DNA of 64,000 nt. It comes from Simmondsia chinensis. Taxonomy: Eukaryota > Streptophyta > Magnoliopsida > Caryophyllales > Simmondsiaceae. Under the pieces are notes generated by a model. It ran no database searches. It was not told where the DNA came from and saw only the letters and a program-made list of their open reading frames with translations. Where the stretch lies: NCBI GenBank assembly GCA_018398585.1, contig JAGTTD010000007.1:6455320-6519319 (forward strand), in the 5' to 3' direction. This document shows positions 55,968-64,000 of the stretch, in pieces (the stretch's first letter is position 1; each line of letters starts with the position of its first letter). A program made the position numbers and the translations under genes.

Positions 55968-57278
55968 GTGAACCGGTGGGCCACCGCGACCACCATGGCC
56001 CCCTCGCTTGTTGAGACCTCAACCACGGCTGCGGCCACCTTGGGTCGGCTGGGAACCGGTATGCAGTTGGCTTGCGACGGCTAAAGCGTGACTTAAGTCG
56101 GGGTTGGTCTAGCCAGCGTAACGATTTAAAGCAGCGTCTTCATTTAGTAACGCGGTTTTTAACTCTTCATACAAATAGTGTTTTGAAGTTTGATGTGTAA
56201 AAGTTGCAAAAATGGCATACTCAAGAAGTAAGCTATAAAAAGCAAAGTGTTGAAATTCTCTAGTTGAAACAGGTGAGTTTATGGCAACTAAATCATCTGT
56301 GATTGATTTTAGTTTGGAGACGTAAACATCCATTGTTTTGCCATCTTTATAGTGATTCATGAGTTAGGATTGAAGATCAAACTCCTTTGCCATGGAGTGA
56401 TCCCTAAAGCGCTTAGCCAAGGCATCCCATATGGCTTTTGAAGTGGGGTGGCAAACAATGTTGTTTACTAGGGAACTAGAGAGGGTAGCAGCGATGCAGG
56501 ATTGAAGACTTTGATCCATACGAAGTCAGGTTATATAATCAGGCTTGGGGTAGGTCAATCCATTTGGATGAGTGATTTGGCCAGGAAGATCAGGGATTAG
56601 TGATTTGGCCAGGAAGATCAGGGTAAGTACCATCAATAAACTCTAACAATTAATGTGCTAGTAATAACATGTTAAATTGTTCATGCCAAAGAGGGTAATC
56701 GGCTGTTGTTTCTAGTTTTATTGTAACAATACTCGTTACATTGGAGAGAGGAATTCTAATTGGGGAAGAGGGATGATTATAGGAATTAGGGTTTGTGTAA
56801 TTAGGGTTTGATGGTCCTATTTGAATGGGGGTAGGGACACTGCCGCCTCCACACTGCGATTATGAAGTACCGATGGGAGTGGTGGCAAAGCGCCGCCGCC
56901 AGTGCTGAATTGGGCACCGATGACTGTTGGGCTGGTGAAGCCGAGGTCAGCATAGGAGAGAAAGTAGAGGGAGTGGAGAGAGGAGCGAAAGGGGATGCCC
57001 AAACTAAGTGCCGCGTTCACTGTAGGCCTCCCGATTGGTGGTGGAGTATTGGAGATGGCGACACTTGCATCAACCGATCGAGGGAGAGGAGCAGCAGAGG
57101 TGATGAGAGTGACATGGATACTGTCAACCACCACGCCGGTTTGGGCGGGACCTAGGGCACCTAATGAGGCATCGGCATTAGGGTTGTCGGCCTCCACCGA
57201 GGGCCAGCATTCACCGGTTGCAGGGGGAGAGGAGGAGGATAGGACACTTACGTAAGATCGATTAGGATTAGTTGCCAT
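55968..57278 (-). pseudogene. gag: Ale-like gag
   Basis: The start MATNPNRSYVSVL is at 57278. The Ser/Pro/Ala-rich N-terminus runs to about 56820; the UBN2-type core follows in broken frames, with 56360-56109 giving MNHYKDGKTMDVYVSKLKS and LLNEDAALNRYAG. A short tandem duplication (agtgatttggccaggaagatc) lies at about 56570-56622. It is followed by a Gly-rich region and the zinc knuckle of the next segment. Confidence 0.7.
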
Positions 57279-57445
57279 TGCTTGATTCAAAAAGTTAATT
57301 TAAAAAAAACAGTAATCAACAATAGAGAACAGCGGAAAGAGGAAAAAAAAAATAAAATCAAAGGGAGCTTTGATATCATGTGAATATAGAGCAACTATAT
57401 TATTGAATGATTAATAAAAGATACAAAGGGCCTCTTACATAAGCA

Positions 57446-57768
57446 CAAGATATGAGGCAGACCTGTGCACTATCAACACTTCAAGCCCAATGGTATTCAA
57501 GTGAGGGGGCATGTTAAAGTATAAAATCATTTATGAGCCTTCACTCATCAGCTTAAGGTTTTGAGTAAGTTAGTTCTTTGACATCCGAATAGAAGATTTT
57601 TTAGATATTGAGCTCATCTCATACTACAGCTCTAACATTTTGATTACATGGCCCATACATAAGACAAATTGCGCATGCAAAAATATTCTCTGACAACAAA
57701 CCAAAAACTCAAATCCATCTAGAGAAGTTTACCACAATGGGGGCTTGGAATTCATTCCCGTCCCAGGA
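57446..57768 (+). mobile_element. Copia-type polypurine tract and short LTR-like segment
   Basis: caagtgagggggca is a polypurine tract preceding a segment that starts TGTTAAAGTATAAAATC (57512) and ends CTCTAACA (57636), 125 bp with TGTTA/TAACA ends. This looks like a short or truncated LTR of a plus-strand copia. The rest (57637-57768) shows nothing recognisable. Confidence 0.45.
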
Positions 57769-58062
57769 CGATATAGGACAAGTAGCAGAAGAGTTTATAG
57801 AGCAATTGGACTGCCAGAAACCCAAACGAGTATATTTGTAATTTCATATTTTAGGGGTATTTTCGTACTTTCGTATTTAATTTTTAGGGTATTTTCGTAA
57901 TTTTGCATTTCAGAGTTTCTAATTTGCTTATAAATACCCTCTATTGTTATTAGTTTGTTTGATTCTCGATTTTATGAAATTTATCTCTTCTTTGGTGGAT
58001 TCTGAGTTTATCTTTCATTTTCGACGTGTTCGAATTGATCTTTTCGTTTTCGTTCCGCATCA
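57769..58062 (+). repeat. Reina-like 5' LTR
   Basis: Starts cgatatagg (3' LTR: tgatgtagg), contains gtattttcgtaattt repeats and a TATA-like ttataaata near 57930, and ends cgttccgcatca. Confidence 0.85.
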
Positions 58063-58094
58063 ATTGGTATCAGAGTAGGAATTTGCCTGGCTTG

Positions 58095-59081
58095 ATGGCC
58101 AAACAATACGAAACAAGTCCTAACAACGCTGGTCCTGGGGAGGCTGCTCTATGGGTGGCTATTGAAGAACAATGGCGTGAGATGGTGGAGTTTTGAGATT
58201 TGTTGTGTCGTACTCTCGGTGCTGACAACAACCCTAACCCTATCAAGCCCACATGTGATGTCCGCACTGAGGGAGTTGCCCAAGGCCATCCAGACCCAAA
58301 TCCTAATACTTATTGTGCTCCTAATCGCAAAAATCCTCAATTATAATGTCTCCTTCGATTTAAATAAAGCTTTCAAAGATGTTAGGTGTAGAAGGAGAAG
58401 CCCACCCCCTCGTTATAATCGGGAAGAAGATTTTTTTCATATTAAAGCTGAGTTGCCTACCTTCAATGGTAATTTAAATGTTGAAGTTTTTTAAATTGGC
58501 TTTTGGAGGTCGAACATTGCTTTAATATGATGAATGTGCCTGAATATCAGAGAGTTAAACTGGTGGCTTACAAACTAAAAGGTCGCACTTCAGTTTGGTG
58601 GGACCAGATGCAGCAAAGTCGTGAGAGCAAGGGAAAAGATAAAATTAGAAGTTGGAAGAAAATGAGGAAGCGTTTGAAGGAAAGATTTCTCCCACCAGAT
58701 TATAAACAACATATGTTTCAGCTGAATCAAAACTGTAAGCAAAGTAATCGCTCCATAGCCGATTATAACACTTAATTTTTGAGAATTATAATGAGAAATA
58801 ACCTATCTGAAACTGAGGTCCAACGTATCTCACCATATATTAATGGGCTAAAATCGTCAATTCAAGAGGAAATTGGATTGCAAGTATTATGTGCTACGGA
58901 TGAAGCATACAATATGATGTTGAAGGCTGAATTAAAGGAGAGGAACAGAAGAGTAGAATTTTTAGTAAAATCTGCACAAGAATCTTCTCAGGAAAGATCT
59001 GGGTCTCCTACCCAAGAGAATTCATCACCCACTTCAAAGGAACAACCGACCGATGTAGCGCAGCCCCGGACAAATCAGTGA
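58095..59081 (+). pseudogene. gag: Reina-like gag
   Basis: The start ATG is at 58095 (MAKQYETSPNNAG). The Retrotrans_gag core reads VKLVAYKLKGRTSVWWDQMQ, KKMRKRLKERFLPPDY and RSIADYNT (58503-58775), with a TAA where the family has a coding residue. The frame continues at 58779-59081 to KAELKERNRR. Several stops lie in the first 400 bp. No zinc knuckle is found, since coding jumps to the integrase tail. Confidence 0.75.
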
Positions 59082-59399
59082 ACTATATTCCTCTGCAGAA
59101 GGATGGAACAAAATGTAAAGATTCTCAGTTATTAAAAGGTGATGAAAGCGATCTCATGGACACCGATGAAAAGTGCCAGTCGAGTCCAATGTTAGTTGTT
59201 GTGGGGGGCGGGGCAGAGAGAGATGCCAAATAGGGATAATTTGTATGCATAGGGGTGTTAATAAGATTTCTACGGTACCAAAATTAAATGAGTTAGACAC
59301 GTCAAAAGCGGAGGGACCTTCACTTTTGTCCATCACAACTTTTAAGGTTGAGTTTGATAAGGAGATTAACGTCTCACAGAAAGTCCAAGTTATACAAGC

Positions 59400-59720
59400 C
59401 AAGGTTTGACATAACACGAAAAAGAAGAATGTTGAGTACACGATTGCCGTTGACAAGCATCGAAGGGAAAGGTTATTTCGTGAAAATAACACAATAACAA
59501 TATTTCTGTGCAAGGAGATATTTCCTTTAGGGACATACAACAAGTTCAAAACAAGGAAGTATGGTCTATTCAAGATTTTATAGAGGATCAATGGCAATGC
59601 CTACGTGGTGGAGCTACCAAAGAGCATGGGAATATTTCGAACTTTCAACGTGGTGGACTTATGACTATCACCCTTTGAGGCACCTCTCTACCTAGAAATT
59701 AACGTGGGTTTGAGTTCTTT
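59400..59720 (+). pseudogene. Reina-like integrase C-terminal tail
   Basis: In broken frames: KRRMLSTRL, then FPLGTYNKF-like, RKYGLFKIL, INGNAYVVELPKSMGIF and FNVVDL. These are the conserved end of chromovirus integrases (the GPY/F-type motif and what follows). It lies just upstream of the 3' LTR, proving the middle of pol was deleted. Confidence 0.7.
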
Positions 59721-59735
59721 TCAAGTGGAAGGGAC

Positions 59736-60042
59736 TGATGTAGGACAAATAGCGGAAGAGTTTATAGAGCAATTGGACTGCTAGAAACGCAAATGAGTAT
59801 TTTTGTAATTTCATATTTTTGGGGTATTTTCGTAATTTCATATCTAATTTTTAGGTTATTTTCGTAATTTTGCGTTTTAGGGTTTTTGATTTGCCTATAA
59901 ATACTATCTATTGTTATTAGTTTGTTTAATTCTCAAATTTTATGAAATACAAACCCTAGTTTATCTCTTCTTCGGTGGATTCCAAGTTGATCTTTCGTTT
60001 TTGAAGTGTTCAAATTGATCTTTTCATTTCCGTTCCGCATCA
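59736..60042 (+). repeat. Reina-like 3' LTR
   Basis: 307 bp, starts tgatgtaggacaaatagc and ends cgttccgcatca. It differs from the 5' LTR by substitutions and a small insertion (about 13 bp, aatacaaacccta). Confidence 0.88.
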
Positions 60043-60889
60043 CAAGATAATCCCAAGCCCCCTGACCCGTCTACTATACCAACTTCACACCATTTAGTTT
60101 TCGCCCTTCCCCACATTTGTATAATTGTAGTGTTTCTTATTGAAGTATGTTTAGTTTCAACCGACCCCAAAATAGGCATCTTTGATTTCATTATTAAATA
60201 CCAAATTGCCGTGCTTTTCTCTTTACCTCCCATAACCATTCACATCGCATGTGCAAAAGTTTGGCATTGTAATTAAACAAACTTGGAAAGCGAACAAGCA
60301 CCAACGATGAACTATGGTATTTCCTTCCTCTTCGATGTGTAGAAGAAGAAAAAGAAGGGGAGGAGGAGGAGGAAGAGGACGATGAAGAAGAAGAGGAGGA
60401 GGAAGAGGAAGAAGATAGAAAAATATAGAGCATGTGAGCTTTCGTAAAAAGATGCTCGGGGGCACCCTGTTAATAGGAGAGTAGAAAATAGTTTGAGTAC
60501 TTTTGTTTGGAGTGTTCTTATCTTGATGTTGAGCATCCCCAAGCATGAAGGGAGTCATGCTCGAGTGCCTTAATTGAAAGCTTACAACTTAACTACTCAA
60601 AAGTTAAATTATGAAAAAATTTGTAGTTTTATCTTTCCAAAGCTATATTGAGCAAGTTGGGTGACTTATTGTGCAAGAGTTATATTTTGGATGAAAGATA
60701 GAGATGAGATTTTGGGTTATAATTAGATATTGTAAACCAAAATTTTATAGTAGATGTGGCACCTATTTGGGTCCCGTAATCTTTCCCTCTAGTTGAGATA
60801 TATATTCTACGTAAATTTTTTATGCATTGTCAATTCTGTTGTATTATTATGTGATTTTTTCCGACTGTACTCAGTATTGCACCAACTGA
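60043..60889. other. No gene; GAA/GGA-rich microsatellite
   Basis: A purine tract (60340-60420) reads as a poly-Ser open frame in reverse and is simple sequence. The rest shows no recognised feature. Confidence 0.6.
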
Positions 60890-61192
60890 TAATTGGCAAC
60901 AAGCTCTAGTAATGAACAAAATTCCGTGGTCAAAAACAGTAGTACAAAATTTTCCTACAACGGTAATTTTTGTTCCCGATGACCAATGTTTTTGGCAACA
61001 CTAATTGTCGATGGCAAAACTTTTTTGGAAACTACAATTATTATTGACAAAGACCAAAATATTTAATGCCAAAGATCTTTCCTACGAGATCATACGAAAC
61101 GACATTTGTTGTTTGCAAAAATAATTTTTAGCAACGACAATATATATTTCACAACGATATTTGTCATTGTCAAGATCACTTTTGTTGGGGTC
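60890..61192. mobile_element. Possible CACTA-like subterminal fragment
   Basis: Repeated short themes ggcaac, agcaacgacaat and cgatatttgtcattgtc, in both orientations, resemble the subterminal repeats of plant CACTA elements. No CACTA terminus or target duplication is seen. Confidence 0.3.
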
Positions 61193-61843
61193 TAGACACC
61201 TAAACTTGAATCCAATTGACCATCCAAGCCAATATTAATGACAGATATAAATCGTATGACACACCAATATCACCAAATATCAACGACAGAATAAATATGC
61301 GGAAATTAAATCAACACTAGATATAACATGGAAAACCTTCCAGAGTAGAGGGAAAAACCACGGGGCAAACCGATAGCAAAATCCACTGTAGAAAATAGCA
61401 GTTACCACATTTATGATTTCAAGATGTTTGCCCTAACTTAAAACATAAAAGCAAATTAAGCGATATAAGGATTATTTCTTTAGGCTTTAGAATAATTGAT
61501 ACTCCTGATCAATTCACTCCAAAAAACGCTCAAAAAACCTGCTCCAAATTGCTCCAGGAATGAAACCCCGATCTCCACCGAAAACTTCAGACTTTCTCAT
61601 TGATGTTTTCAATCTCGGTCACTCAGCTTTACTTTTTTCCATTTTTGCGGAGCTGCACGTCACTTTTCTCATGCACATATCACATAACCCCAACTTTGGA
61701 GTTTATATATTATGAGTTATAAAACCCCCAAGGAAATAAGTAATGGGCTAAACCATTTAGCCCATCTATCAATTCTTTTGATTTAACCCAAAAACAATTT
61801 ATAACTTGTGGGCTGGATTATTGTACATATAATGTACCCCACA
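61193..61843 (-). repeat. Tork-like 3' LTR
   Basis: 651 bp; on - it starts TGTGGGGTACATT and ends CTAGACCCCAACA, giving imperfect short inverted ends. The left-flank 5 bp acttt (61188-61192) should be one target duplication copy. Confidence 0.75.
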
Positions 61844-62393
61844 AATCTCCCCCTCCAACCCACCACAAGGAGGGGACGACTCCGCATCAAGCAACTCAAA
61901 GCCATTATCGACCAACCTAATGCACAAGTCTAACTTTCCACAAGGTACCACCTTAGTCAACATATCAGTCATGTTCTTGTCAATGCGAATATTCTTCAGC
62001 ATCATCAGCTTTTCTTCAATCATAGAACGTAACCAATGATATCTTACATCAATGTGCTTTGTGCGGGCATGATACATGAAATTCTTACTCAGGACTATCA
62101 CAGAATACCTCATACTATTTCTATTTCAGACCCAACTCTTGAAGAAACCTCTTCATCCCCAACATTTTCTTCCCTGCTTCAACAACAGCAATGTACTCAG
62201 CTTTAGTAGTGGAGAGAGCAACACACTTCTGCAATCTGGACTGCCAAGACACAACTCCCTTTGCAAAAGTGAACAAATACCCCGAAGTAGATTTCCTACT
62301 ATCGAGACATCCCGCCATATCGGAATCAGTATACCCTTCAAGAATCGGTCCTAAGCCTCTGAAACTCAAACACTGTTTCGAAGTACCTCCCAA
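61844..62393 (-). pseudogene. Tork-like RNase H
   Basis: 62393-62121 has GYTDSDMAGCLDSRKSTSGYLF and CVALSTTKAEYIAVVEAGKK (the catalytic Asp and Glu regions); 62113-61799 has MYHARTKHIDVRYHWLR and a conserved tail ending in GGLEGEIC, which overlaps the polypurine tract. TAG codons at about 62113-62121 and a small shift separate the two. Confidence 0.85.
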
Positions 62394-62405
62394 ATATCTG
62401 AAAAC

Positions 62406-63230
62406 CTACTTGACGACTTCCCAATGAACTTTCCCTAGATTCGAAATAAACCTGCTCACAACACCCACAGCATGAGCAATATCTGGTCTGGCACAAACCA
62501 TGGCATATATAAAAGACCCAACATTAGAGGAGTAAGGCATAGATGACATCTCTTCTTTCTCTTTCTTGGTCACAGGACAAAACTGTTTACTCAATTTGAA
62601 ATGTGAGGCAAGAGGTGTACTAACTAGTTTAGCACTCTTTATGTTGAACCTATCAAGCATCTATTCAACATACTTTTCTTGTGACAACCATAATTTTTCA
62701 GCCTCTTTGTCGCGGGTAATCTCCATACCCTAAATTTGCTTCGCTGGACCCATGTATTTCATTTCAGAAGACTTTAACAACTTGTCTTTAAGTCCTCGAA
62801 TCATATCTACATCTTGACCAACAATTAGCATATCATCAACATAAAGCAGTAAACTCATAAAATTATCTCCAGTGAATTTCTTTATGTACACACAATGATC
62901 TGCAGCAGTTCTCTTGTACCCTTGACCCACCATGAAGGAGTCAAACTTCTTGTACCACTGGCTAGGAGCCTATTTCAAACTATACAAACTCTTTTTCAGT
63001 CTGCAAACCAAGTGCTCTTTACCCTAAACTTCATATTCTTCAGGCTGCTTCATGTAGATCTCCTCTTGCAAGTCACCATGAAGAAATGCAGTCTTCACGT
63101 CTAACTGTTCAAGCCTAATATTCATACTAGCTACCATACCTAGTATCCCTCGAATGGAACTCATCTTCACAAATAGAGCGAAGATCTCATCAAAATCAAT
63201 CCCTTTTCTTTTGATTGAACCCTTTTACCA
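62406..63230 (-). pseudogene. Tork-like reverse transcriptase
   Basis: 62933-62730 has SLLLYVDDMLIVGQDVDMI (catalytic motif); 62660-62406 has the connection part (VGSFIYAMVCARPDIAHAVG). Higher up, 63130-62940 reads in pieces as the palm motifs (for example LEQLDVKTAFLHG and MKQPEEYE-like), interrupted by stops. Confidence 0.82.
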
Positions 63231-64000
63231 CCAAACGAGCCTTATGTTTCACAACTTGATCACCATTCTTTTTCAGCTTGAACACCCACTTGTTCTAAAG
63301 TGCTTTTCGACCTTAAGGAAGATCAACCAACTCATAGGTTTCATTCTCTGTAAAGGATTCATTTCTTCGTCCATGGCTTTCACCCAATTGTCCTTGTCTT
63401 CGTGATTCTCCACTTCTTGGTAGCTCTCTAACTCCACCTCATCAGTAAAACAAATATAATCAGAACTGGAATGCCTCGTAGACAGTCGACGCTTTTTATG
63501 AGACCTTCTCACCTGAGGCTCAGCAGTAACTGGTTGGGGGCTAGCTCCCCTTGATCAACACCATCTATACCTGGAGCATCATCCACTGCAACTGGCTTTG
63601 TGTTATTCTTGAGTTTTGTCCCATCATAAGCCTACTCTTCATCTGTGGAACCTGGTGAAGAGGAAGTCGATGTAGTCTCAGCAATACCACTGGGAGCACT
63701 CTGACTTTTCAAAATTAGCCATGTTCTCATGTTCATGAAACACGACATTTCTACTTCTCACGGCCATTTTTTTCACAGGGTCCCATAATCTGTAACTGAA
63801 CTCCTCATCATCATATCCTACAAATATGCACGGAGTGGATTTACTGCCAAGCTTCGATCTCTGTTCCTTTGGCACATGCATGGAGGCTTTAAATCCAAAT
63901 ACCTTCAAATGAGAATAAGAAACGTCTTTTCCTGTCCACAATCTCTCTGGAATTTCAAAGTTCAAAGGAACTAATGGAGCTCTATTGATGATGTACACAA
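63231..64000 (-). pseudogene. Tork-like integrase C-terminus and linker to RT
   Basis: 63998-63678 has INRAPLVPLNFEIPERLW, LKVFGFKASMHVPKEQR and IFVGYDDEEFSYRLW, the conserved post-catalytic part of copia integrases. 63512-63273 holds the linker and the start of RT (NWVKAMDEEMNPLQ). Stops and shifts lie near 63550-63670. It continues beyond the window. Confidence 0.85.

Larger units (their letters stand above)
51830..57445 (-). mobile_element. Ale-like Ty1-copia element, decayed, with a solo LTR inserted
   Basis: Minus strand from the 5' LTR end (57379-57445, partial) through a degenerate primer site (57368-57378, tgatatcaaagc on -), gag, protease, integrase, RT and RNase H to a polypurine tract (gattgagggggcc on -, about 51860-51873). 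The RNase H end (HLGPIIVYCGNVSASYVAANPV, then LQVRYAPTT) fits the Ale/Retrofit lineage. All domains carry stops or shifts. Confidence 0.82.
57769..60042 (+). mobile_element. Reina-like Ty3-gypsy deletion derivative
   Basis: LTRs of about 300 bp (57769-58062 and 59736-60042), a primer site tggtatcagagtagg at 58066, and target duplications cagga/caaga (57764-57768, 60043-60047; one mismatch). The internal 1.67 kb keeps gag and the C-terminal end of integrase only; protease, RT, RNase H and the integrase core are gone. Short LTRs and the integrase tail suggest the Reina chromovirus lineage. Confidence 0.85.
61193..64000 (-). mobile_element. Tork-like Ty1-copia element, 3' half, runs off the right edge
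   Basis: Minus strand. The 3' LTR is at 61843-61193, the polypurine tract at about 61844-61858 (ggagggggagat on -), then in order to the right RNase H, RT and the integrase C-terminal part, cut by the window end. The RT/RNase H motifs (YVDDMLIVG, KAEYIAVVEAGKKM) fit the Tork/TNT1 lineage. Several frames are broken. Confidence 0.85.

Noticed and set aside
56862..57255. Plus-strand open frames opposite the copia gag
   Set aside because: They are shadows of the Ser/Pro/Ala-rich gag N-terminus on the other strand.
60194..60433. Poly-serine open frame on -
   Set aside because: It is a GAA/GGA microsatellite read in reverse.

Overview
The window looks like intergenic DNA from a large, repeat-rich flowering-plant genome. 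I found no single-copy host gene, rRNA cluster, tRNA or organelle/bacterial feature. Nearly every stretch that can be interpreted is a mobile element or its remains. The element lineages (MULE with a Ulp1-like protease, Athila-type Ty3-gypsy, SIRE-, Ale- and Tork-like Ty1-copia, a Reina-like gypsy, an Au-type SINE tail) are plant-specific, but I cannot name the species.

Region 1 (1-16278) is most of one giant Mutator-like element (MULE); its left end lies outside the window. Its terminal inverted repeats are about 3.5 kb each and are built from tandem copies of one 83-88 bp monomer with a TCATACAC/GTGTATGA palindrome. The same monomer fills introns and spacers inside the element. It carries two convergent genes: a mudrA transposase (3699-5834, +) and a seven-exon DUF1985/Ulp1-like protease gene (11920-8273, -). 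Both are damaged: the transposase lacks the region expected to hold the third catalytic residue and the SWIM finger, and the protease has a stop in the His-Trp motif and no catalytic Cys.

Region 2 (16471-28882) holds a 2.5 kb fold-back element with two 0.8 kb palindromes side by side, a hAT-like non-autonomous element, an LTR fragment, three unrelated degenerate tandem arrays, and a minus-strand LTR-internal-LTR-internal tandem of a non-coding gypsy family.

Region 3 (28883-49906) is a decayed Athila-like gypsy element on the + strand (gag, protease, RT, RNase H, integrase, envelope-like ORF). Its envelope-like ORF is split by a complete 10.15 kb SIRE-like copia element (37443-47593) with 1.5 kb LTRs and a near-perfect 5-bp target duplication. 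Its 3' side ends in two LTR pieces in opposite orientation.

Region 4 (49907-64000) has a 46-bp minisatellite, a SINE whose head is derived from 5S rRNA and whose tail is Au-like (51548-51810), a minus-strand Ale-like copia interrupted by a solo LTR with perfect target duplications, a deletion derivative of a Reina-like gypsy (57769-60042), and the 3' half of a minus-strand Tork-like copia that runs off the right edge.

Nesting gives a relative order: Athila before SIRE; the Ale-like copia before its solo LTR. The least explained signals are the monomer-built MULE, the 5S-headed SINE, and a TGTGTCGACACACA block shared by the SIRE LTRs, the SIRE envelope leader and the solo LTR.
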